Below, in pieces: positions 1 through 6,900 of a DNA stretch of 8,084 bases (position 1 is the first letter of the stretch; the number at the start of each line of letters is the position of its first letter). The position numbers were made by a program, and so were the translations under genes. The stretch comes from Actinomycetota bacterium (GTDB taxonomy: Bacteria; Actinomycetota; Actinomycetes; S36-B12; UBA5976). A model generated the notes under the pieces. The model saw nothing but the letters and a program-made list of their open reading frames with translations. It did no database searches and had not been told where the DNA came from. Where the stretch lies: contig CANBWF010000059.1 of assembly GCA_947373075.1 (NCBI GenBank), forward strand, positions 1 through 8,084. The letters run 5' to 3'.

Positions 1-822
1 GTCGATAGAGAATATTTGGAAACCTTACGTGCCGGTGGTTTCACTCGAATTTCCTTTGGACATCAGTCGAGTAGCCAAAAGGTTTTGCAGGTTTTAGATC
101 GCACTCATACGGCTGGGCGAACTTGGCAGGCTGTGGAATGGGCCAAGGAAGTTGGTTTTGAACATGTAAGTGTCGACCTAATTTATGGATCTCCACATGA
201 AACTGATGAAGACCTGCAACTAACTCTGGATGAGGTCGCAGTAGCGCCGGTTGATCATGTAAGTGCGTACTCCTTAATTGTTGAACCCGGCACTCGATTG
301 GCCGCAACCATCAAGCGAGGCGAACTTCCTGCGCCAAGTGATGATGTGGCGGCAGCGCGATACGAAATGATTGACAAGGCACTCACTGCCATGGGGATGA
401 CTTGGTATGAAGTAAGTAACTGGTCCTTGTCTGGGGGCCAGTGTCGACACAACATCGCTTATTGGCGTAATCAGGATTGGCTCGGCATTGGTCCTGGCGC
501 ACATGCTCACTTCGATGGGTTGCGACAGTGGAATGTGAAGCACCCAGCAGCTTGGGCAGCTCTTGTGGATTCGGGCGAGATGCCGGTGGCTGACAGCGAG
601 CAACTAAGTTCAGCCGATGTTGTCCACGAGAACATCATGTTGGCTCTACGCTTACGCAGCGGATTAGCACTTACTGAACTTTCTCCTACCGCACTTGTCC
701 AAGCAGATTTGGCCCTGACTGATGGGCTGCTAGAACCAGAGCAATTTGCCAATGGGTTAGCGGTTCTCACGTTCAAAGGTCGGCTATTGGCCGACGGTTT
801 AGTCGCGCGCTTGTGGGATTAA
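1..822 (+). CDS. hemW: HemW-like radical SAM protein (heme chaperone), 5'-truncated
   Basis: The reading frame is open from base 1 and ends at TAA 820-822, giving the C-terminal 273 codons or so; the true start and the N-terminal CxxxCxxC Fe-S motif lie left of the window. Visible family signatures, in order, are RAGGFTRISFG then LDRTHT, DLIYGSPHET, the SAYSLIVEPGT segment, and the long block YEVSNW...CRHN..YW...D.LGIGPGAH, followed by a HemN C-terminal domain (NIMLALRLRSGLALTEL). These distinguish the HemN/HemW family. The usual HemW length is near 380-400 residues, so roughly a third is missing. HemW binds heme and S-adenosylmethionine and is thought to deliver heme to membrane cytochromes; older annotations call it oxygen-independent coproporphyrinogen III oxidase. 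HemW is preferred over true HemN because of the sequence style and the actinobacterial location directly before hrcA. A TTG at 16 in this frame is internal, not a start. Confidence 0.93.
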   Translation, partial: VDREYLETLRAGGFTRISFGHQSSSQKVLQVLDRTHTAGRTWQAVEWAKEVGFEHVSVDLIYGSPHETDEDLQLTLDEVAVAPVDHVSAYSLIVEPGTRLAATIKRGELPAPSDDVAAARYEMIDKALTAMGMTWYEVSNWSLSGGQCRHNIAYWRNQDWLGIGPGAHAHFDGLRQWNVKHPAAWAALVDSGEMPVADSEQLSSADVVHENIMLALRLRSGLALTELSPTALVQADLALTDGLLEPEQFANGLAVLTFKGRLLADGLVARLWD

Positions 823-833
823 TCGGCGGTAGA

Positions 834-860
834 CTGGCACTCAGTAGATAAGAGTGCTAG
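834..860 (+). promoter_or_regulatory. CIRCE operator (HrcA binding site) upstream of hrcA
   Basis: The left arm CTGGCACTC (834-842) and right arm GAGTGCTAG (852-860) flank a spacer of exactly 9 nt (AGTAGATAA). The established consensus is TTAGCACTC-N9-GAGTGCTAA; the site matches 7 of 9 bases on the left and 8 of 9 on the right, and the arms pair at 8 of 9 positions with one G-T wobble. It is the only clear inverted repeat in the hemW-hrcA gap, ends 9 nt before the hrcA ATG, and its last two bases are part of the AGGAG ribosome-binding site. Binding by HrcA would repress transcription of hrcA-dnaJ and probably of the downstream genes. A possible -10 hexamer, TAGACT (830-835), overlaps its left edge, but no convincing -35 is spaced correctly, so the promoter itself is not called. 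Confidence 0.92.
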
Positions 861-863
861 GAG
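859..863 (+). promoter_or_regulatory. Ribosome-binding site of hrcA, overlapping CIRCE
   Basis: AGGAG lies 6 nt before ATG 870, a strong Shine-Dalgarno match at suitable spacing that fixes the hrcA start. Its first two bases are the last two of the CIRCE right arm, so the operator in RNA form (a 9-bp hairpin with a 9-nt loop) could also partly hide the site. The RNA-level effect is inference. Confidence 0.8.
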
Positions 864-869
864 TCGCAC

Positions 870-1895
870 ATGGATGACCGTAAACTCGCGGTTTTGCGTG
901 CCATTGTCGAAGACTATGTACAAACAAACGAACCAGTTGGCTCCAAAGTAATCGTTGATCGCCATGGCCTGGGAGTTTCATCTGCAACTATCCGTAACGA
1001 TATGGCGGCTCTGGAAGAAGAGGGTTACATCAGTGCCCCACATACCAGCGCTGGGCGAGTTCCAACCGACAAGGGCTATCGCCTATTTGTTGATCGCCTT
1101 TCCAGCGTTAAACCACTTTCGAGTGCAGAACGTCGAGCGATTGAATCATTTCTTGATGCATCAGTTGATTTAGATGATGTGATGGCTCGCACTGTTCGAC
1201 TGCTAGCCAACTTAACCAAACAAGTTGCTTTGGTGCAGTACCCATCACTTGGCCGTAGTTCGGTGCGACACATTGAGCTAATTGCAACTTTGCCAACCAG
1301 AGTACTTTTGGTAGTTATCGCAGACACGGGACGAATTGAACAGAGAATTTTCGAAATCCCGCAGGTAATCAGCGAACAAAAGTTAGGTGACATCCGACTT
1401 GGTTTGAATGCCACTTTGGCCGGCAAACTTTTCACCGACGTTCCAGACTTACTACTTAGTTTTGGCGAAAGATTTGATGCAAGCATTCGTCCAGTAATTA
1501 CGTGTGTTGTTGCTACCTTGCTTGAGTCAGTAGTTGCAAAGCATGACGAACGAGTAATGATCAGTGGAACTGCAAACCTGGCTCGGGGAAGTCATGATTT
1601 TGGCGGTGGAACCGCATCGGTACTTGAGGCTCTTGAAGAGCAAGTCGTGCTGCTAAAACTTTTTGAAACAGCTGCATCGCCGGAAGCTTTGATGGTGCAA
1701 ATTGGCCATGAAAATCCAGTGCAAGAACTGCACACTGCTTCAGTTGTAAGTGCTGGCTATGGCAGTGGTGATCAAGTTGTTGCGCACCTTGGTGTTGTTG
1801 GTCCAACCCGCATGGACTACCCAGGTTCCATGGCTGCCGTTCAATCTGTGGCTTTATACGTTGGACAAATTTTGAGGGAGCAAACTGGTGGCTGA
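870..1895 (+). CDS. hrcA: Heat-inducible transcription repressor HrcA
   Basis: This 341-residue protein has normal HrcA length. Residues 1-78 form the N-terminal winged helix-turn-helix, with the family blocks VGSK, GVSSATIRNDMAALEEEGYI and PHTSAGRVPTDKGYRLFVD. The remainder is the dimerization/GAF-like region, ending in the recognisable C-terminal block (GYGSGDQVVAHLGVVGPTRMDYPGSMAAV). HrcA binds CIRCE as a dimer and represses class I heat-shock genes; its activity depends on the GroE chaperonin, which links repression to the supply of free chaperonin. The start ATG is set by AGGAG 6 nt upstream and by the match at the first residues. A CIRCE element directly before the gene implies autoregulation. 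The gene overlaps dnaJ by 8 nt, the standard actinobacterial hrcA-dnaJ pair. Identity is secure. Confidence 0.97.
   Translation: MDDRKLAVLRAIVEDYVQTNEPVGSKVIVDRHGLGVSSATIRNDMAALEEEGYISAPHTSAGRVPTDKGYRLFVDRLSSVKPLSSAERRAIESFLDASVDLDDVMARTVRLLANLTKQVALVQYPSLGRSSVRHIELIATLPTRVLLVVIADTGRIEQRIFEIPQVISEQKLGDIRLGLNATLAGKLFTDVPDLLLSFGERFDASIRPVITCVVATLLESVVAKHDERVMISGTANLARGSHDFGGGTASVLEALEEQVVLLKLFETAASPEALMVQIGHENPVQELHTASVVSAGYGSGDQVVAHLGVVGPTRMDYPGSMAAVQSVALYVGQILREQTGG
1874..1880 (+). promoter_or_regulatory. Ribosome-binding site of dnaJ inside hrcA
   Basis: GAGGGAG sits 7 nt before GTG 1888, within the last codons of hrcA. It supports the GTG start, which gives the expected N-terminus MADHYTALGV and an 8-nt overlap with hrcA. 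Confidence 0.75.
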
Positions 1896-3003
1896 TCATT
1901 ACACAGCACTTGGGGTATCGCGTGATGCTACAGCTGAAGAAATCAAACGCGCCTATCGTAAGTTAGCTCGCGAACTTCATCCTGACGTAAATCCAGATCC
2001 ATCTGCCGAAGAGCGCTTCAAAGAAATTTCAACCGCCTACGAAGTGCTCTCAGATGCGCAAAAGCGCGAGACATATGACTTAGGCGGCGATCCATTTAGC
2101 GCCGGTGGTTTCAACGGAGCTGCTGGCTTTGGCTTTGGCGATATCGTTGATGCTTTCTTTGGCGGCGGTGCTGCGCGTGGACCTGTTCCTCGTCGCCGTC
2201 GTGGTCAAGATGCATTGATTCGAGTGAATATCACTCTTGAAGATGCTGCTTTTGGTGGAACAAGGGATTTAAGTATCGACACCGCTATCACCTGCGGAGT
2301 ATGTAAGGGTGCCGGAACCGCTGCCAACACTTCTTTGGTTGATTGTTCGATGTGTCGCGGTGCAGGACAAGTTCAACAAGTTCAGCGTTCGTTTATCGGC
2401 CAGGTTATGACCGCGCATCGATGCCCGCAGTGCAATGGTTTTGGTAATTTGTTGCCGCATCCATGTCTTGAATGTGTTGGCGATGGTCGAGTGCGCACGC
2501 GCGTAAACATCTCGATTCAAATCCCACCTGGTGTTGAAGATGGTTCCCGTATGCAAATGACTGGTCATGGCGAAGTTGGTCCAGGTGGCGGACCTAAAGG
2601 CGACCTATATGTCGAGTTTGTTGAGAAAGCCCATCCAATTTTCCAGCGCAGGGGAGATCAACTTCATGCAACGCTGCCACTGCCAATGACAGCGGCTGCT
2701 TTAGGCGCAACATTAGAAGTAGAAACGCTTGATGGTCCAGTAAGCGTGAGCATTAAAGCTGGTACACAAAGTGGCACAACAATTACTTTGGCCGGTCACG
2801 GCATGCCTCGGCTAGGTCGAAATGGTCGTGGTGAACTACAGGTTCATCTGGCAGTTCAAACTCCGACCGCGTTAACTGATGAACAAGAAGAACTTTTACG
2901 ACAGCTCGCCACACTTCGGAATGAAGAAAAGCCTGATGCCACCTTGCACCAGAACGCTGGTGGAATTTTCGGCAAGATCAAAGATGCATTCACTGGCCGA
3001 TGA
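1888..3003 (+). CDS. dnaJ: Chaperone protein DnaJ (type I Hsp40, hrcA-linked copy)
   Basis: The 371-residue product has the full type I architecture. The J domain spans about residues 4-66, with the essential HPD at 31-33. A short Gly/Phe-rich linker (about 66-95) is followed by a basic RRRR stretch at 102-105. The zinc-binding region has all four CxxCxGxG repeats (Cys 136/139, 153/156, 179/182, 193/196). The client-binding C-terminal domains follow, ending in an Ile-Phe-Gly-Lys tail (GGIFGKIKDAF). It stimulates DnaK ATPase, delivers unfolded clients and can hold them itself through the zinc region. Actinobacteria commonly carry a second dnaJ in the dnaK-grpE operon; this is the hrcA-linked one, often called dnaJ2. 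Translation starts at GTG inside hrcA, and the stop overlaps the rsmE start (ATGA at 3000-3003). Control is expected through the upstream CIRCE. Nothing is missing or odd. Confidence 0.97.
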   Translation: MADHYTALGVSRDATAEEIKRAYRKLARELHPDVNPDPSAEERFKEISTAYEVLSDAQKRETYDLGGDPFSAGGFNGAAGFGFGDIVDAFFGGGAARGPVPRRRRGQDALIRVNITLEDAAFGGTRDLSIDTAITCGVCKGAGTAANTSLVDCSMCRGAGQVQQVQRSFIGQVMTAHRCPQCNGFGNLLPHPCLECVGDGRVRTRVNISIQIPPGVEDGSRMQMTGHGEVGPGGGPKGDLYVEFVEKAHPIFQRRGDQLHATLPLPMTAAALGATLEVETLDGPVSVSIKAGTQSGTTITLAGHGMPRLGRNGRGELQVHLAVQTPTALTDEQEELLRQLATLRNEEKPDATLHQNAGGIFGKIKDAFTGR

Positions 3004-3743
3004 CATATCCAGTTTTTATTACTTCTGCAAACCTGCAGCCAGCGCAAACGGTAGTGCTGGATGGCGATGAAGGCCATCATGCAGTAACAGTTCGGCGCAT
3101 CCGTTTAGGTGAAAAAATTGAACTCACCGATGGCCATGGTCGCAGAGCTATTTGCGAAGTTGTAGCTGTTGGTAAAAAATCTTTGGATGCAAAAATTGAG
3201 TCAGTTCATACTGAGGCAAAACCGGATGTAACGTTCACTGTTGTGCAAGCGCTAGCAAAGGGCGATCGCAGTGATCTCGCGCTAGAAATCCTTACTGAAG
3301 TTGGCGTGGATGAAATTGTTCCATGGGCAGCGGCGCATAGCATCGCAAAATGGGATGCGACTGATAAAGGGTTACTCAAGTGGCAGCGCATAGTTCGTGA
3401 AGCAAGTAAGCAGGCTAGACGCGCTTGGATCCCAAGAATTTCAGCGTTACATGCAACTGGGGAAGTAGCCCAGCTTTTAGCAGAAGCTGACCTTGCTTTG
3501 GTTTTGCACGAATCGGCTTTGGATTCGATTTCTGCACTAAAAGTTCCAGTAAGTGGATCAGTTGCAGTTGTTGTTGGGCCTGAAGGTGGAATTTCTCCCG
3601 AAGAATTAACCACTTTTGCCGCGGCTGGAGCACAAATTGTTCGGATGGGTGCTCCAGTAATGCGCACTTCGACCGCAGGAGGCGTTGCACTTGGAGTGCT
3701 AATGTCTGCGACAAAACGCTGGGAAATTCCGACAAGTCAGTGA
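3000..3743 (+). CDS. rsmE: 16S rRNA (uracil-1498 N3)-methyltransferase RsmE
   Basis: This 247-residue protein has the normal RsmE length. The N-terminal PUA-like RNA-binding part (about 1-70) carries the block DEGHHAVTVRRIRLGEKIELTDG. The C-terminal SPOUT methyltransferase domain has the AdoMet-binding knot motifs: GPEGGISPEE from Gly193 and MRTSTAGGVAL from Met221. The linking segment KGDRSDLALEILTEVGVDEIVPW is also typical. The enzyme methylates N3 of U1498 (E. coli numbering) in helix 44 of 16S rRNA, acting on the small subunit near the decoding site. ATG 3000 overlaps the dnaJ stop by 4 nt and has no clear Shine-Dalgarno sequence, so initiation probably depends on coupling to dnaJ. The dnaJ-rsmE pair is a common gene neighbourhood in many bacteria. 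Identity is secure. Confidence 0.95.
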   Translation: MTYPVFITSANLQPAQTVVLDGDEGHHAVTVRRIRLGEKIELTDGHGRRAICEVVAVGKKSLDAKIESVHTEAKPDVTFTVVQALAKGDRSDLALEILTEVGVDEIVPWAAAHSIAKWDATDKGLLKWQRIVREASKQARRAWIPRISALHATGEVAQLLAEADLALVLHESALDSISALKVPVSGSVAVVVGPEGGISPEELTTFAAAGAQIVRMGAPVMRTSTAGGVALGVLMSATKRWEIPTSQ

Positions 3744-3750
3744 CAGACTT

Positions 3751-4098
3751 ATGCCTATGAGTGATTGCCTATTTTGCAAGATCGTATCCGGTGAAATTCC
3801 GGCAAACATTGTTTATGAAACTGATCAAGCAATTGCCTTTTTTGATATCGACCCAAAAGCCCCGACTCATATTTTGATAATTCCTAAAGTGCATTATGAC
3901 AATGTCACCGAGTTGACTCGGTCAGATGTCGCTTTGGCTGGACACCTTTTGGATGTGGTTACCCAGGTAATTCAGCAGGAGACATTGATTCGTGGGTATC
4001 GACTTGTTGCTAATACTGGCCCTGACGGTGGCCAAACCGTTGATCACGTTCACTTTCACATCTTGGGCGGTCGCGAGTTGACTTGGCCGCCAGGATAG
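3751..4098 (+). CDS. HIT-family (HinT-like) nucleotide-binding protein
   Basis: A 115-residue histidine-triad protein. The catalytic HxHxH is at His99/101/103 (HVHFHILGG), and the sequence closes with the WPPG end typical of HinT proteins. An N-terminal DCLFCKI gives a CxxC pair (Cys6, Cys9) often associated with a structural zinc in bacterial members. Family members hydrolyse nucleoside phosphoramidates and aminoacyl-adenylates through a covalent nucleotidyl-histidine intermediate; the in vivo substrate is usually unknown. The start is uncertain: ATG 3751 gives MPMSDC, while ATG 3757 gives MSDC, the more usual beginning and the same ATGAGTGA context found at two other starts here. Neither has a clear Shine-Dalgarno sequence. 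It lies 7 nt after rsmE and 27 nt before phoH, so reinitiation within the operon is likely. Confidence 0.93.
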   Translation: MPMSDCLFCKIVSGEIPANIVYETDQAIAFFDIDPKAPTHILIIPKVHYDNVTELTRSDVALAGHLLDVVTQVIQQETLIRGYRLVANTGPDGGQTVDHVHFHILGGRELTWPPG

Positions 4099-4125
4099 AT
4101 GCAGAAATAGATTAGAGTTGCCTTA

Positions 4126-5136
4126 ATGACAGCCTTACCTGAATCACTACACAGCACCGTAGTTGTTCCGACCTCAATCCCCATGGTCTCCCTAGTTGGA
4201 TCACGTGACGAATTGATTCGTGTTGTTGAAACTAGTTACCCAAATGTTGATGTTTTAGTTCGTGGAAATGAAATTGCGCTAACTGGCCCTGACAAGCAGG
4301 TTAGACAAATTGAAAACCTGATTGCTGAATTAATTGTGGTGCTACGCACTGGTCAGGGCCTAACTCCTGATGCAATTGAACGCGCCATCAACATGTTGCG
4401 GGCAGATGTAAAGCCGGCAGAAATTCTCACGGCAAATATTTTGTCCAATCGCGGTAAAGCGATTCGAGCTAAAACCTTGAATCAAAAGCATTACGTTGAT
4501 GCAATTGATCAGAACACTGTTGTATTCGGAATTGGCCCAGCAGGAACTGGTAAAACTTATTTGGCAGTTGCTAAAGCAGTTCAGGCTCTGCAAAACAAGA
4601 AAATCAGTCGAATCATTTTGACTCGTCCTGCTGTTGAAGCTGGTGAACGTTTAGGATTCTTGCCTGGCACGCTTAGTGAAAAAATCGATCCATACTTACG
4701 ACCTTTGTACGATGCGTTGCACGACATGGTTGATGCTGATTCAATTCCACGGTTAATGACGAGCGGAACAATCGAAGTAGCTCCTCTTGCCTATATGCGT
4801 GGCCGTACATTAAACGACGCTTTCATTATTTTGGATGAGGCGCAGAATACTTCCGCAGAACAAATGAAGATGTTCCTAACTCGACTAGGTTTTGGTTCCA
4901 CGATGGTGATTACGGGCGATGTAACCCAAGTCGATCTACCAACTGGAACTACAAGTGGATTACGCGTTGTTCGCGACATTCTTGAAGGTATTGAAGATGT
5001 CGCTTTTTGCGAGCTAACTTCACAAGATGTTGTTCGCCATAGGTTGGTTGGACAGATCGTTGATGCATATGCTCGTCACGATGAATCGAAGCAGACAAAG
5101 CGCGATAAAGACAAGTCAGAAAAAGGGAAGCGCTGA
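4126..5136 (+). CDS. phoH: PhoH family ATPase (PhoH-like, PhoL type)
   Basis: A 336-residue protein with one P-loop ATPase domain. Walker A is GPAGTGKT at 137-144, Walker B is FIILDEAQN at 233-241, and the family block SQDVVRHRLVGQIVDAYA lies near residue 300. The first 75 or so residues form a small alpha/beta region (SRDELIRVVE...VRGNEIALTG) normal for this family. The last 20 residues are a Lys/Arg/Asp/Glu-rich tail, probably disordered. PhoH-like proteins are cytoplasmic ATPases with proposed RNA helicase or RNA-processing roles; the link to RNA rests mainly on near-universal adjacency to ybeY, seen here with a 1-nt gap. The phosphate-starvation name comes from E. coli PhoH and should not be taken as function. 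ATG 4126 has only a weak AGAG 8 nt upstream; the in-frame Met20 is an alternative but would cut conserved residues. Confidence 0.93.
   Translation: MTALPESLHSTVVVPTSIPMVSLVGSRDELIRVVETSYPNVDVLVRGNEIALTGPDKQVRQIENLIAELIVVLRTGQGLTPDAIERAINMLRADVKPAEILTANILSNRGKAIRAKTLNQKHYVDAIDQNTVVFGIGPAGTGKTYLAVAKAVQALQNKKISRIILTRPAVEAGERLGFLPGTLSEKIDPYLRPLYDALHDMVDADSIPRLMTSGTIEVAPLAYMRGRTLNDAFIILDEAQNTSAEQMKMFLTRLGFGSTMVITGDVTQVDLPTGTTSGLRVVRDILEGIEDVAFCELTSQDVVRHRLVGQIVDAYARHDESKQTKRDKDKSEKGKR
5124..5128 (+). promoter_or_regulatory. Ribosome-binding site of ybeY
   Basis: AGGGA lies 9 nt before ATG 5138, inside the 3' end of phoH. It decides the ybeY start against an open frame that reaches back to 5027 within phoH. 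The extra 37 residues of that longer frame resemble nothing in YbeY. Confidence 0.75.
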
Positions 5137-5137
5137 A

Positions 5138-5611
5138 ATGGCTATTGATGTCTCTAATGAATCCGGAGTTGAGCTAGATGAACTCGAGTTGGTTTACCAA
5201 GCTGAGTTTGTCTTACAGCGCCTGCACATAAATCCAGCGACGGAACTTTCTATCTTGATAGTCGATGAAATTGAAATGGCTGTCTTGCACGAAAAGTACA
5301 TGGATGAACCAGGTTCAACGGATGTTCTTAGTTTTCCTATGGATGAAATGCGTGCTGGAACTGATTCTGAAATTAGTCCCGAAGGTATTTTGGGCGACAT
5401 TGTTCTGTGTCCAGATGTGGCAGAACGTCAGGCGAAAGCCGCTGGCCATTCATTTGCTGCCGAGTTTAGATTGCTATTAACGCACGGGATTTTGCATCTG
5501 CTTGGGCATGATCATGCAGAGCCAGAAGAACACAAAGTCATGTTTGGCCTGCAGGCGCAGTTACTTGCGCAATGGGAAGGCGAACGCAACAAACGAGGTA
5601 TTGGTTCGTGA
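5138..5611 (+). CDS. ybeY: Endoribonuclease YbeY (rRNA maturation factor)
   Basis: The 157-residue product is typical in length. The zinc-binding HxxxHxxxxxH motif is complete at His116, His120 and His126 (HGILHLLGHDH). It is preceded by the family blocks STDVLSFPMDE (note TDVLSF) and GILGDIVLCPDVA. YbeY is a single-strand-specific metallo-endoribonuclease needed in E. coli for 16S rRNA 3'-end maturation and 70S quality control. Its activity and importance vary between bacteria. The start at 5138 is chosen from the Shine-Dalgarno AGGGA and from the known N-terminal style (MAIDVSNESG). It begins 1 nt after the phoH stop, and its own stop overlaps the GTG start of the next gene (GTGA at 5608-5611). 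The phoH-ybeY-CNNM-era order is widely conserved. Confidence 0.96.
   Translation: MAIDVSNESGVELDELELVYQAEFVLQRLHINPATELSILIVDEIEMAVLHEKYMDEPGSTDVLSFPMDEMRAGTDSEISPEGILGDIVLCPDVAERQAKAAGHSFAAEFRLLLTHGILHLLGHDHAEPEEHKVMFGLQAQLLAQWEGERNKRGIGS
5595..5599 (+). promoter_or_regulatory. Ribosome-binding site of the CNNM/CorC-type gene
   Basis: GAGGT is 8 nt before GTG 5608. It favours the GTG start (MTSTLLFILAA, with the first transmembrane helix at the very N-terminus) over ATG 5572, which would add 12 polar residues and overlap ybeY by 40 nt. Confidence 0.7.
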
Positions 5612-6900
5612 CCTCAACTCTGCTATTTATTTTGGCCGCAATCTGTGTTGTAATTTCCGGCATTTTCGTAGCTGCTGAAACCGCTCTTGCCCGAGTTAGC
5701 AAAACGGGCATTGAACAAGCAAAGCGCAAAGGCAATCGCAAAGCTGATCGAGTCCTTCATATGCTTGAAGACCGCGCGCGCTATGTCAACGTGCTGCTGT
5801 TCGTAAATCTAACTTTGTCGACCTTGTCGGTAGTGCTTGTAGCTGCCGGATTCTTGTTCGCAACTCCTGAGATTCCAGTTGCATTGGCATTGGCTTCTGT
5901 TGTCATGGTTTTCGTCGGCTACATCATTCTTGGCGTGGCAGCGCAAACTATTGGTCGGCAGCGGGCAGAACGCATTGCGCTGCTGATGGCTGGTCCTACC
6001 GCTGGCTTGACGCTAATTCTTAATCCATTGACGCGACTTTTGATTTTGGTTGGAAATGCAATCACGCCCGGTAAGGGTTTTCGTGAAGGTCCTTTTGCAA
6101 CGCAGGCCGAACTGCGTGAGTTAGTGGATTTAGCTGGCGCTGATTTAGTCATTGAAGATGACGAGCGGGCCATGATTCACTCAGTATTCGAACTTGGCGA
6201 CACAGTGGCCCGCGAAGTTATGGTGCCCCGCACAGAGATGGTTTGGATTGAGCAGCACAAGACTCTGCGACAAGCAATGTCACTTGGCCTGCGATCGGGA
6301 TACTCACGGATCCCGGTAATCGGCGAGAGCGTGGATGACATTGTTGGTGTTATTTATGTCAAAGATATCGCTGGGCGAGTTTTTGAACATCATGAAGCTG
6401 AAACATCAGAGCGGGTCAGTGATTTGATGCGCCCAGCATTTATGGTCCCTGACAGTCGGCCAGTTGATGAGTTGTTAAGTGACATGCAGTCAGCACGCAC
6501 TCACTTAGTAGTTCTGGTGGACGAATATGGTGGCACAGCTGGAATGGTGACCATTGAAGACGTACTTGAAGAAATCGTTGGCGACATTTCAGATGAGTTT
6601 GATGTTGCTGGACCGGACATTGAAAAAATCTCAGACCATGAGTATCGAATCAGTTCGAGACTTCATATCGATGACCTTGCTGAGTTAATTGGCGAGGAAA
6701 TTGAAGATGAAGGTGTTGATACGGCTGCTGGGCTATTGGCTAAGCGGCTCGGGATTGTGCCAATACCTGGTGCGCATGTGAGAATTAGTGACTGGATCTT
6801 GACTGCAGAGTCAGCAGCAGGTCGTCGTCATCGCATCGGAACCTTATTGGTAGCCCGTGATGAATATCTTGGAAAAAATGAGGAATCTGAAAATGAGTGA
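5608..6900 (+). CDS. CNNM/CorC-type membrane transporter-like protein (DUF21 + CBS pair + CorC_HlyC)
   Basis: From GTG 5608 the protein has 430 residues. Residues 1-200 are a DUF21/CNNM membrane domain with about four hydrophobic segments (about 4-28, 60-85, 90-116, 123-152), including the FVAAETAL motif in helix 1. Next come two CBS domains (about 204-260 and 272-330); the second carries the hallmark DEYGGTAG (305-312) and TIEDVLEEIVGDISDE. A CorC_HlyC C-terminal domain (about 345-420) follows. CNNM/CorC proteins of this architecture are implicated in Na+-coupled Mg2+ export, with nucleotide-sensing CBS modules. The old name hemolysin C is misleading, and no toxin function is implied. A location beside ybeY and era is typical, though the functional reason is unknown. 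It overlaps ybeY by 4 nt and the next gene by 8 nt. The specific ion is inferred from the family only. Confidence 0.93.
   Translation: MTSTLLFILAAICVVISGIFVAAETALARVSKTGIEQAKRKGNRKADRVLHMLEDRARYVNVLLFVNLTLSTLSVVLVAAGFLFATPEIPVALALASVVMVFVGYIILGVAAQTIGRQRAERIALLMAGPTAGLTLILNPLTRLLILVGNAITPGKGFREGPFATQAELRELVDLAGADLVIEDDERAMIHSVFELGDTVAREVMVPRTEMVWIEQHKTLRQAMSLGLRSGYSRIPVIGESVDDIVGVIYVKDIAGRVFEHHEAETSERVSDLMRPAFMVPDSRPVDELLSDMQSARTHLVVLVDEYGGTAGMVTIEDVLEEIVGDISDEFDVAGPDIEKISDHEYRISSRLHIDDLAELIGEEIEDEGVDTAAGLLAKRLGIVPIPGAHVRISDWILTAESAAGRRHRIGTLLVARDEYLGKNEESENE
6880..6885 (+). promoter_or_regulatory. Ribosome-binding site of the deaminase-like gene
   Basis: GAGGAA lies 8 nt before ATG 6893, inside the last codons of the CNNM gene. 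It fixes the start at MSEWTTEDD and rejects the upstream in-frame ATGs at 6857 and 6860, which would lengthen the overlap and add 12 non-family residues. Confidence 0.75.

Noticed and set aside
830..850. Candidate -10 hexamers TAGACT (830-835) and TAGATA (845-850) for an hrcA promoter
   Set aside because: No matching -35 at a 16-18 nt spacing could be found for either one, so the promoter is mentioned only in the CIRCE entry.
834..860. The CIRCE inverted repeat as an intrinsic terminator of hemW
   Set aside because: There is no T-tract after the right arm, the loop is 9 nt, and the arms match the CIRCE consensus with the exact spacer.
3206..3667. Long minus-strand open frame opposite rsmE (153 codons), and similar ones opposite hrcA and era
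   Set aside because: They lie wholly within confidently identified genes, have low-complexity Ser/Ala/Thr-rich translations, and show no family motif; they are antisense shadows.
4078..4113. Promoter before phoH (TTGACT at 4078 with TAGATT at 4108)
   Set aside because: The spacing of 24 nt is too long, and no other hexamer pair at normal spacing is convincing. An internal promoter is not supported.
5027..5137. N-terminal extension of ybeY within phoH
   Set aside because: The extension has no family similarity, overlaps phoH by 110 nt, and the start at 5138 has a proper ribosome-binding site and expected N-terminus.
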